A stretch of 64,000 nucleotides of DNA from Asterella californica (taxonomy: Eukaryota; Streptophyta; Marchantiopsida; Marchantiales; Aytoniaceae). The position numbers and the translations under genes are program-made. Below the pieces are notes generated by a model, which was not told the DNA's origin, did not search any database, and was given only the letters and a program-made list of their open reading frames with translations. Shown piece by piece: positions 55,347 to 64,000 of the stretch. The stretch covers positions 8,866,001 to 8,930,000 of the forward strand of contig JAYKYS010000015.1 of NCBI GenBank assembly GCA_036924285.1, in the 5' to 3' direction. Position 1 is the stretch's first letter. Every line of letters starts with the position of its first letter.

Positions 55347-56219
55347 TTACGTCCAGTACTTCTTGACGCGCCACCCATTAACACGAGTGGTCATCAGTGT
55401 ACCGTCCAACTCTTCCAACTGCAAGGAGCTATTGTCGAAGACCTCCAAGACACGGTAAGGTCCCATCCAGCGAAGATGAAGTTTCCCGGGGAACTTAATA
55501 TGTCGATTGTCGTAGAGAAGAACCAAGTCCCCATCCACAACAGTCACCTTCCTCAACTTGCTATCGTAGTTTACCTTACGTTGTGCTTGCACCTCGTACG
55601 TCTTCTCCAAAGCTGCATTCCTGTCTTCTTCAAACTCTACGAAATTCAGAAGACGCTGCTCCTGGCTCTCTTCTTCTCCCATGCGTTCGGATACGACTAA
55701 CCGGTATGTCAGGACCTCTAACTCAATGGGCACAATAGGTGTCATGCCGTAAGTTAGGTAGAAAGGCGTCTTCTGGGTTGTGACCTTAGATGAAATCTTG
55801 AAAGCCCACAACACAGATGGCAGTTTCGTGTCCCAGTCATACGCATGGTTAACAGTTACCTTGTTCAGGATGTTACACAGAAGACCGTTCGACTTCTCCG
55901 TCAGTCCATTCGCTTTCGGGTTGTATGGCGTCGTCTTCCGATGTTTAATCCTGAAGTATTGGGTCAGGAGGGAGATAGTCTCATTTAAGAAATGAGTACC
56001 CCGATCTGATACCAATTCCATGATGTTATGCCAAAGGAACCTTGCTACTACTGCGGCATCGTTCTTCCTCGTGGCCTCGCCTTCCACCATCTTGGTGGCA
56101 TAATCGATAGCTATTAAGATGTACCGTGCTCGTGTTTTTCTTGCCACCGGGGCGATAGGACCCACAAAGTCGATTCTCTACTTTCCGAACGGAGCAAGCG
56201 GAAGAATGGGAGTAAGAGG
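55347..56219 (-). pseudogene. Element III integrase core and C-terminal part
   Basis: The same phase as the upstream pol, separated by TGA (56220-56222) and a TAG about 16 codons later. Integrase core: IAIDYATKMVEGEA (Asp), VSDRGTHF (Asp), NGLTEKSNG (Glu), the D-D-E triad. C-terminal part: VVDGDLVLLYD, LRWMGPYRVLEV and an ending VNGWRVKKYW, similar to the VNGHRLKxY end of Athila/Tat integrases. There is no chromodomain. The stop lies about 60 bases before the LTR, so there is no room for an env-like gene. Confidence 0.88.
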
Positions 56220-57838
56220 TCACCTTGTTGTAGCGGTCGGTCTTCCCACCCTCTGGCATGCATCGCACTTCCTGATCTCCTGAAAAGTGTCTCGATACAT
56301 AGTTGGCCACCAGTATCCGGCGTCTAGCATCTTCTTCACTGTGGTTTTCAGCTCGTAGTGACCCTCAGCATCTTCGTAGTGAAGACCTGTGATCACTGAT
56401 TTTATCTCTGACGGCTCGAGACATCTTCTCAGCTTCTCGTCATGTCCTTTTCGAAACAGGATACCCTGGAAGATGGCGTAAGGTCCTGCCTTGTGTAAGA
56501 AGACGGCCCTTTGCTCCGCATCCATTCCTTCAAGATACTGTTGGTCTTCCAAGAACTTCCTTAAGTCCTTGAAGATCGACTCTTCTGTAGAAGTCGCAAA
56601 GATTGGATCAGAAGATCTAGTCTCGTCTTCTGGGAAGCAGGCGGTACGCCCCCCCTCAGATGAAAGTGTCTCTGCGAAAACTGAAAACAACTTCTCGTCA
56701 GGAAACTCGTCTTCCACCTCATCTTCTCGTCGTTCTGTCTCTAGTCTGGATAGGTAGTCAGCATTAACATGCTGTCTTCCGGGCCTGTACTCAACTGTGT
56801 AAGTAAATTCCTGGAGTAGGAGAATCCACCTAGCTATTCTACCAAACAAATCTGCCTTCTTTACAAGATGTTTCAAAGAGAAGTGATCTACATAGAAGAC
56901 AAACGGGTTTGCTAGAAGATAGTGTCTAAACTTCCTACAGGAGTAAATCATGCCAAGACACTCCCTTTCAGTTGTCGAGTACTTCTTCTCTGCATCACTG
57001 AGCTGTCTTCCCGCGTCGTAGATGGGATAATCCTTCTTCTTCTCATCTTTCTGACTCAACACCACCCCTATGGCGAAAGCAGAAACATCCACATAAATGT
57101 GGAAGACTCTTTCCCAATCAGGCGGCCGTAGGACAGGGGATTCCGACAGAAGCCTCTTCATTTCTTCGAATGCTTCCTGCTGCTCAGAAGACCAAACGTA
57201 TGGTTCGTTCTTCTTCAGCAACTTAGTGAGTCTTCCTGCTACCTCTGCGTACTTGTCAATAAACCTCCTGTAGTATTTTACGTTGCCAAGGAAGCTTCTC
57301 AACTGAGTCAGGTTAGAAGGTGGGTGGAGTTTCATGATGACTTCCACCTTAGCACAGTCGACTTCTATACCTCTTCCTGAAATCCTGTGTCCTAGCAAGA
57401 TCCCCTCTGACATACCAAAGAAGCACTTCTCAAGGTGAAGAGCCAAACGATGTTCTCTACACTTCAGAAAACACTTCCTTAGAAATATCAAGTGGTCTTC
57501 TCTCGATCCAAACACACAGAAGTCATCCAAGAAAATCTCCATAAAGGTGCGGAGATACTCCTTGAAGATTGTAATCATCAATCTCTGGAATGTGGCGGGG
57601 GCATTGCATAAACCAAACGGCATTTGATTGTACGCGTACGTGCCCCAATCAGTGGTGAAAGTGGTTTTCGACTTGTCTTCTTCTCTGATTGAAACTTGGT
57701 TGTACCCAGAATACCCATCCAGGAAGCTGTAGAACTCATGCCCTGCCACTTGGTCTAACACAGAGTCGGTGAATGGTAAAGGGTGATGATCCTTCTTCGT
57801 GGCCAAGTTCAGCTTCCGGAAGTCCTGACACACTCGGA
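56220..57838 (-). pseudogene. Element III RT (main part), RNase H, integrase zinc finger
   Basis: Resumes after solo LTR D at RVCQDFRKLN. RT: FYSFLDGYSGYNQVSI, GTYAYNQMPFGLCNAPATFQR, IFLDDFCVFG. RNase H: HIYVDVSAFAIG, TERECLGMIY, FYVDHFSLK, HVNADYLSRL. The integrase H-H-C-C region lies near the end (CDACQR visible). It is an uninterrupted 530-codon stretch, the best-preserved pol segment of the family in the window. It ends in a TGA before the integrase core. Confidence 0.9.
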
Positions 57839-58188
57839 TCTGTAAACCCTCCGTGGTCCTATCGATCAACTACCCCCCCGATCTCTCAACCTCCACGATC
57901 GTCATCCACGAATCTGCAACATGTCGGGCCTGTCTCTCACTCAGGGGTCACCTCTGATGGCTTTGATGGAAGCACACCATGAACTTGAAGGGAAAATGCT
58001 GAGTTCACTCATTCATACACCCACAAACTTATCAACTAAAAATCTCCTTAAACACATCAACTAAAATCCTCCATTCTAACGACGTCTCTCAAGTTCTCAC
58101 ATGCTAAAAATATCCCACACTCTCTATATTACTCAAGTTGTCATTACGACAATGTGAAAACAAGGATGAGGAGCCCTTCTCTACTCCT

Positions 58189-58197
58189 CTATTTATA
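58189..58197 (-). promoter_or_regulatory. TATA box of solo LTR D
   Basis: TATAAATAG on the minus strand, a perfect plant TATA consensus, near the middle of the LTR as expected for a U3 promoter. Confidence 0.75.
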
Positions 58198-58344
58198 CAT
58201 TCTAGGTTTTTACTTTGGTACCCTCGGTAACTCAGCCGTAACTACTTTTACCGGGTTTTACTAAGATATTACTTAAGGTAAAAGCATTGATCACATGGGC
58301 TTTTTTACCTTTTCACATGGACTTATTCCTTCAAAGTCAACAAC

Positions 58345-58368
58345 TTCTAGAAGGATTCTAGAATATTC
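58345..58368 (-). promoter_or_regulatory. Heat-shock element cluster of solo LTR D
   Basis: TTCTAGAATATTC (58356-58368) is a canonical three-unit TTCnnGAAnnTTC element. Two further units (TTC-TA-GAA, 58345-58352) precede it with a 3-nt gap. It sits about 150 bp upstream of the TATA box in the LTR's sense. HSF binding is inferred from the consensus only. Confidence 0.7.
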
Positions 58369-58762
58369 TCAAGGAATCTCGAATTTCCACCCCCCCCCCT
58401 CTACACTAGGACCCACTAAAAAGGAAACATGTGGAATCTCTTCTTGTTTTTAATGCCCACAAAGTCCACAACTTTAATCCAACCACTAATATCAAGTCAA
58501 AAAGGAGATAAGGGATACTTTCCACCTCCTTTCTAACTTTTAGACAAGATGACAAGATAGTAGTGCTCACTCTTTAGCAAATATCTGAATTCTGCCAAAA
58601 GTACAGCTAAGTTTAACCATAACTAACTTTTAGATAGTCATGACTAACTTGATACATCCTTAAAGTACTTTGGCAGCCAATAAACATTCTCAACACTTAG
58701 TTATAACTAAACACCTTACTAATAGACAAACTTCCTATGTGTAACATAGGTCGTTACAGATC

Positions 58763-59832
58763 TTCCCTGTCTGCTTCTTCGGCACGATGATAATAGGAGC
58801 TACCCACTCACTGCTAAGGACAGGGAAGATGACTCCTGCCTTCAGATATTGGTCAATCTGGTCCTTCACCAGAAGCGAGTACTTGGGGTTGAGCCGATAC
58901 TGCCTCTGCTGTGCAGGAACAACGCCCTCCAGCAAGTCAATTGGATGCTCTCCCAACTCTCGAGGTATGCTCTTCATGTCTTCTATGGTCCATGCGAAGA
59001 CATCCTGGAACTCCGTTGAAAGTTCTCGAAAGTCTTCCAACTGCTGACCCTCGATCACCTTGGAAAGCTTCAGCTTCTTCCCGGGAGCAACCTCCATCTC
59101 TTGGAGATCATCCGGGTTTACCATTCCTTCGGTGTGACTGTACTCACTGGCACCAAAGTATTCCGGTTTGGGAGCTTCTTCTGGTTCAGATTCGTCTTTT
59201 GGAAGACCAACTGTCGGATCTTCCGAAGGGAAGACGGTATTCTCGTCTTCTGGAAGCTCTTCTTCCGCAATCTCGTAGCACTCAATGTATCCACAGACCA
59301 CATCTTCTACTTGCTCTGCTACTTCTGTAGTACACACGTTATTCGCCACAAACTCATTATACCGTTCATCACTGTCAGAAGACGCAGCTGAGTCTTCTGA
59401 AGTGTACCCCTCTGTTGTAGACGGAGTTTCTCCTTGGTGTCCAATCTTGATCCAAGGAAGCGAGACCTTAGCCTTCTCACCTGGCTTGGGTGTAGGATTG
59501 GGAAATCTCAAACGATGTCTTCTCCAGTCGGTATTCACATTTGCAGCATACAGCCATGGTCTTCCTATCAACACCTGATATCCAACCTTAGCTACAGGTC
59601 GCAAAATGATGTAAGTGAGGTAAAAAGATACTCCACCAATTACCGTCAAGACATCTTTCAGTTGCCCCAAAGGTCGTCTTCTGGTCTGGTCCGCCATTCT
59701 GAGAATTCTCGGAGTAGGCTGGAACTCAGTGAAGCCTAGGGCATGCGTCGTTTCTTCCGTCATGATGTTAACTCCGGAGCCGGAATCAATGGGTACCTTC
59801 TTCAGAAGACAGCCATGGATCTCCATATCAAG
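58763..59832 (-). pseudogene. Element III aspartic protease and start of RT
   Basis: MEIHGCLLKKVPIDSGSGVNIM opens the protease (catalytic D-S-G), then VGYQVLIGRPWLYAANV. An acidic linker with one copy of the 17-residue unit follows, then the RT N-terminus (RQYRLNPKYS, SEWVAPIIIVPKK), cut by solo LTR D. A TAA at 59833 (Lys codon in Element I) separates it from the upstream linker in the same phase. Confidence 0.85.
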
Positions 59833-60530
59833 TTATGGGGCTCCCAAGTCCTCATGCTCTATCCTCAGGATCAGGGTGCTCTTGGGAAGTTTAGCTGCCC
59901 TCCTCTTCCTCGATCCTCGAAGTACAGATTGTAACAACTTCCTGTAACCAGCGTTGTCATCCAACAGCTGTTGGAAGGTTACATCCGCCTTCTGATTCCA
60001 CAAGTCTCGCAAGAAGTCGTACGGAGATCTTTTTAGAAGAGTGACTGGAGTTTCCAATAGAGAAGATGTAGTAGCTCCTTCCTTGGGTGGAAGACCAGAA
60101 GAGTGTCTTCCCTCGACTGGAGGCTGTCCCCGTGAGACAGATGTTGCCGTAGCCGGTGTAGGAAGCTGCTGTACTATCTTCCGTCTCTTCTCCAGCTCTT
60201 CTTGCATGATCGCTTCAACTTCTTGTCTAATGTCAGGAGCAAAGTACTTCGGATCTTCTCGGTCGTAAGTAGGAGAAGACGGCCGCTCAGGAGAAGATGA
60301 TCTCTCCTTACGCTGCTTCTTCTTCTTGACGTCCTTCTGACGAGATTCTGACTTCCCTCTGCTTCTGGTACTTACCTTGAACACAGCTTCATCCAAGACT
60401 TCCTCCGGAGGCCAACAATCTGAATTCGGGTCAAGATTCCAAACAGTACCATCCGTCAAAGTGAAAGATGACGCTTCTTCAGGTGTCTCCATCTTCTGAG
60501 CTGCAGTCGTCTTCTGCAGCTGAGGTTCCT
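59833..60530 (-). pseudogene. Element III gag-pol linker
   Basis: Matches the Element I linker: DGTVW, WPPEEVLDEAVFKVSTRS, EDPKYFAPDIRQEVEAIMQEELEKRR, SPYDFLRDLWNQKADVTFQQ. It is highly charged, with a predicted helix. It is in the same phase as the protease but in a different phase from the zinc knuckles, with a frameshift near 60580. No catalytic motif is present. Confidence 0.75.
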
Positions 60531-60559
60531 TTCCTTCGCGCTTCCCGGGGTCTGGTTCG

Positions 60560-61826
60560 TCTTCCTCAATGTGGAGACAATCTGTACAATCCCTTCTTCC
60601 TCTACCGTGATGTGCTGTACCACTGCTAACTCGAGCTTAGAAGTTGATGCTGCTTCTGCAGGAGGCGTGGTATCTGCAAATCTCACCATTTGTCGGGGTC
60701 GTAAGGTCTGAGGACAATTCCGTGTGAAATGACCGGCTTCCTTACAATTCCCGCACAAGGGCACTTGCCCAATCTGTCTTCTCGGATGAGGACAGGTGGA
60801 CCATCAGTGTCATGTCTCTCTACAATTATTGCACGCTCCAGGAAGAGGGTTGAGAGGTCGTTGTGATGAAGAAGGCTGCCAGGGCGTCCTGGTCTGTACA
60901 TTGCTAGCTCTATCCCTCGGTACATAACGATTATATTGGGCGGGAGGCGTAGGAGTGAAGGGTTGTATCGTCTCGATCCTATAGCAAGTTTCCCCACTGG
61001 GATCGTGTAGATATCCCTCATCGTCTTCTTCCCATCCTGTCTAGTTGACAGCTTGGTCCTGCGTACACTGATCTCTGGTGTGTCCAGAAGAGTTACAAAG
61101 GTTGCACCAAAGGTTTGGCCGGGAAGCCGTATGCTGCTTCCGCTTGTCCTTCTGGTTCAGAAGATGAACTTTCAGGTCGGCAAACTGCTTCAGAACTTCA
61201 TCGATGCGGGGATCAGGTGCAGACTGAATGATCTGAGTTTGAGGCATCTTCTGCACAACTTCCTCCCTTGCTCGCGTCTTCTCCTTCTTCTTCTTCCGCG
61301 TCTTCTTCTCTTGTTCAGATTCGGATTCTGAACTTTCGACAGTAGACTCTTCAGAAGTAGAGGCTGCTTCCGAATCACTGTTATCAGTTTCAGTGGACTT
61401 GGACTTCTTCTTGGACTTCTGAGAAGACTTCTTCGACTTCTTGGACTTCTTCGAGGTCTTCCCTTTGTCTTTCGTCATATTCCGAGTGATGCTCGAGGTT
61501 TCATACTGCTTGGCATGCTTCTGTACCTCCGCTAAATCATCACCTCCTCCTCTTCTGCAGTACAATTCCATGTCCTGAGACAATCCTCCCAAGTACCAGT
61601 CCACGGCTTGCTGAGCACAGTAGCCGGGTCTGCCTTGGTTCTGAGGGATGTGATCCAGGAGATCTTCAAACCTCTCGGTGTAATCCCGGAGTGTCTCTTT
61701 CTTCTTCCGTTCAAGCCTCTGAAGCTCTATGAGGGTCATACGATCGTAGCCCACTCCTCTGAACCTCTTCAGAAAAGCTGCCTTCAGAGTAGCCCAAGCG
61801 GCCATTACTACACCATCATCCAACGT
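60560..61826 (-). pseudogene. Element III gag, capsid end and zinc knuckles
   Basis: VMAAWATLKAAFLKRFRG, ETLRDYTERFEDLLDHIP and AVDWYLGGLSQDMELYCRR form the capsid end. A Lys/Ser-rich linker and knuckle 1 (CNLC...GHTRDQC) follow, then a TAG at 61041 (Trp in Element I). Knuckle 2 is destroyed by two TGA codons (CNNC then RET-stop-H-stop, about 60800-60840). Knuckle 3 (CGNC...GHFTRNC) is intact. The capsid stretch is cleaner here than in Element I. Confidence 0.85.
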
Positions 61827-62755
61827 TTAACTCATCCACTTCCTTCCTTTCCCTACGATCAAACAGGGAAATACACGGAGTCTGTCAACATCAGCGTCTT
61901 CCTTGTTAGATCGAGAGATGGTCTCGAACATGGTGATGAAGTCGTCTGCATCAGCATCATCGTCGTACGGATGGTACTTCTGCCGGGTGTGGGAAGCCAT
62001 GTCGATTGCTGGCTGGTGCGACCACCAACTTCTTTCTTCCTCAGGTCCAGGTGGTGGAGATGGTCTTCTCGAAGGTCCAGGTCTGTCTGAATCACGAAGG
62101 TCGTCTTCTGAGTCAGAGCTACTGTCACTGCTACCTTCCGAGACGTCTGGGACAATCTCCTCCAGTCTTCCCTCACCCTGAGAAGCTTCTTCCGTGCTTG
62201 GGAAGACGTCTTCCGAGTAACCAGTACCGAAATCTACTTTATACACGTGATCACCCGGTTGGTTTCTGTCTTCGCCAAAGATTATGCTCGAGATAGAAGA
62301 TTCTTCCAACTCTACCGATCGGATCTTCTTGAGCTCTTCTTCCTTCCTTTGGTGTCTCAGGGATATCCGCTGCTCTCTAGAAGCGGTTCGCTGGGGTGAG
62401 TTAACCCACTCAGGATCTTTACCCGTGCGTCTTCTGCTTCTTCCTCCGGTCGGAGGCATCCACCAGAGTACTGAGAACCGATGTCTCTATTCTTCTACTA
62501 CTAGATCCGGAAGACCAGATGACTGAACAACCGATCACAGGTTCAGAACGTCTTCTTCTCCTACTTCTGGTTGCACTTACTGCAGTCTTCCAAGATCGAG
62601 TCTTCCAAGGAGTTCTTGGAAGCAAGGAAGCGACTTCTTCCAACTTTCCCTGAGGTATCTTATCAACTTCTGGTCGCGGTTCTCGTCTTCTAGCAAGATA
62701 GAGCCCCACAACACATTCAACTACAATCGGAGTTAGTTCGAGATGAACCTAACTA
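61827..62755 (-). pseudogene. Element III gag, N-terminal part (no ATG visible)
   Basis: The counterpart of 36885-37838: VHLELTPIVVECVVGLYLARR, an Arg-rich tract, a frameshift near 62455, GKDPEWVNSPQR, an acidic/Ser tract, MASHTRQKYHPYD and GKGRKWM, ended by TAA at 61827-61829. As in Element I there is no in-frame ATG before MASHTRQ. The upstream open stretch is conserved between the two copies, with silent and conservative changes at its start. Confidence 0.75.
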
Positions 62756-62803
62756 ATGGCACACAGATCCAGGAAGCTTAGAACAGAAGTAACTAAGATG
62801 AAA

Positions 62804-62821
62804 TGCTCGGCAGCGGCACCA
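62804..62821 (-). promoter_or_regulatory. Primer-binding site of Element III
   Basis: TGGTGCCGCTGCCGAGCA on the minus strand, 18 bases from the LTR end, is a diverged version of the Element I tRNA-Asp-like site. Confidence 0.65.
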
Positions 62822-62839
62822 AAAATGGTGCTCACTATA

Positions 62840-64000
62840 TGTAGTGACCCAGGATTACTCCTTTTGCCCATTTAGTATACAAGATATCGTTCCCACAGAA
62901 GATTTACGTAAGTAATCGCTGCTCTAAGTTCGATGATCTGCTCAAACACACAAACACACGGGTTTTGCCTAAAAAGCCCGTCTTCTCACAAAACCACACA
63001 AACCACACGTCTTCCAAACACGCCAAATGGTGCTCTGGAACTAAACAAATAACTACCAATTACAATATCACACAACTATTCACAGAGAAGCTCGAGAAGA
63101 CGATCTTCCTACTTCCAGATTGCTGCTTCCGGTCTTCTCGATACCGTCTTCTCGAAGCGATTCTCGTCTTCTGGGGGTTCAACTCGTCTTCTCACACCTC
63201 CAGAAGGTTGTCCTGCTTCGCAGAAGTCGACTAGCAACGGTCGTTACACCTTACTCTCACACTCACATTCCAACGGGTTAGATAAATCACAGGGTGTATG
63301 CCCCCTGTAGCCTTCCCAGGCTTCTGCCTACGGAAATGGTCTTCCTGCAGCACTACAACGACATTCACCTTCACGGAAGCTCAATAGAAGTCTCGGAAAC
63401 TCACTAGAAGAAGGTAAGAGGATGGGGAAGATGAGGGAAGATGGGAAAGAAGAGAAAATCCAAACAAGAGAAAACAAGATGAAAAGAGTAAATTAAGATT
63501 CCGACAGGCTTCTAGTCCGGATCCTGATTAACAAGCCATCCCTGCTTGTAATAGTTTGGGGAGGAAGACAACAAACGTGAATACTGTTGCACCGTCTTCT
63601 ACTCGAGGATGTCGTCTTCTGTTGCGGGAAGAAGGCTTCTTTCTTCTTCACTTCGCTGCTCTGACTGCTCTGTCTTATGGGATCCCTTACCCAGAAGACC
63701 GTTCGTACGTAGATCCCAAGTGCTCTACTAAACAAGTCAAGAAACACTTCCACAACTGCTGACAGTCACCGCCACTCAAGAAGAACAGTTCCCATGCACA
63801 ATTGGGAGCGAATTCAATGAACCCACCATCCAGAAGACATGGACAAAGCTTCTGCACTCAAATCCACAATCTATTCCTCGAGAAGAAGTCACAATGGCAT
63901 TGGGAAGCTCACTCCCTCTACTTCCTGCGTCTATTCCTCGGCACACCAGCCTAGCTAACAGGACTGCACGAGGATGCCGTTCCCTGTTCCTAGACTGTCC
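62840..64000 (-). repeat. 5' LTR of Element III (first 1161 bp visible)
   Basis: Starts TGTAGTGACCC and follows the 3' LTR from 49425 onward almost base for base to the window edge. The LTR-encoded protein of this copy lies beyond the edge. Confidence 0.93.

Larger units (their letters stand above)
57841..58758 (-). mobile_element. Solo LTR D (918 bp) with TSD gatc
   Basis: Ends TGTAAACC (57841) and CGTTACA (58758), flanked by gatc at 57837-57840 and 58759-58762. Excision restores the RT (KKQTGKI joined to RVCQDF). In element sense (minus) it starts TGTAACGACC, has a heat-shock-type element, then a TATA box, and contains no coding frame. It is unrelated to the giant LTRs. The source family is not identified. 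Confidence 0.9.
49425..64000 (-). mobile_element. Element III: giant-LTR Ty3/gypsy (OTA/Athila-like), minus strand
   Basis: The 3' LTR is 49425-55286, the internal region 55287-62839, and the 5' LTR starts at 62840 and runs off the window. Full length is estimated at about 19 kb, two thirds of it LTR. gag, protease, RT, RNase H and integrase occur in order. It interrupts LTR C; the likely left copy of a 5-bp duplication is gggaa (49420-49424), unverifiable because the right flank is outside. It carries nonsense codons in gag and pol plus solo LTR D, so it is inactive. No env-like frame lies between integrase and LTR. Confidence 0.92.

Overview
The window reads as a piece of a large, repeat-rich streptophyte (green plant lineage) genome. 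Three observations point there: an intronless auxin-responsive SAUR-type gene at 9484-10167 (-), a plant-style LINE whose ORF1 carries a DUF4283-like region plus a CCHC knuckle, and Ty3/gypsy elements whose primer-binding sites resemble plant tRNA-Asp. A charophyte such as Chara, or a seed-free land plant, would fit, but the sequence alone does not settle the species.

Layout. 1-4043 is a minus-strand LINE (ORF1 complete, start of ORF2 running off the left edge). 4.0-16.0 kb is lower-GC host DNA with one recognisable host gene (SAUR-like), a near-perfect 39-bp-arm hairpin (14838-14921) and decayed gag and integrase remnants. From 15977 to the right edge everything is nested LTR retrotransposon.

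The nest. Element I (+, OTA/Athila-like Ty3/gypsy) begins at 15977 with a giant 5' LTR (15977-36793, about 5.92 kb once insertions are removed). That LTR is interrupted by LTR-like insertion alpha (18278-20311, TSD acgt/acat) and by complete Element II (22021-34877, +, TSD ccgc), whose gag is itself split by LTR-like insertion beta (24731-27245, TSD acgt). Element I's gag is split by a 5.98-kb solo LTR of its own family in reverse orientation (37839-43818, TSD cttgg). Its pol is cut at 48359 by another same-family LTR, which is in turn cut at 49425 by Element III (-, same family): 3' LTR 49425-55286, gag-pol 55287-62839, 5' LTR from 62840 past the window edge. Element III's RT is split by solo LTR D (57841-58758, TSD gatc).

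Most interesting: the roughly 5.9-kb LTR of the Element I/III family encodes, on the sense strand, a protein of about 770 residues (Trp-rich N-terminal region, acidic/Ser linker, basic patch, long coiled coil, acidic tail). It is present in all three essentially complete LTR copies, so each full element carries it twice. The same family is saturated with the hexamer GAAGAC/GTCTTC in coding and non-coding parts alike, and its gag has three CCHC knuckles. Solo LTR D carries a canonical heat-shock element upstream of a TATA box. All autonomous elements seen here are mutated (nonsense codons, frameshifts, nested insertions), so none looks mobile now.
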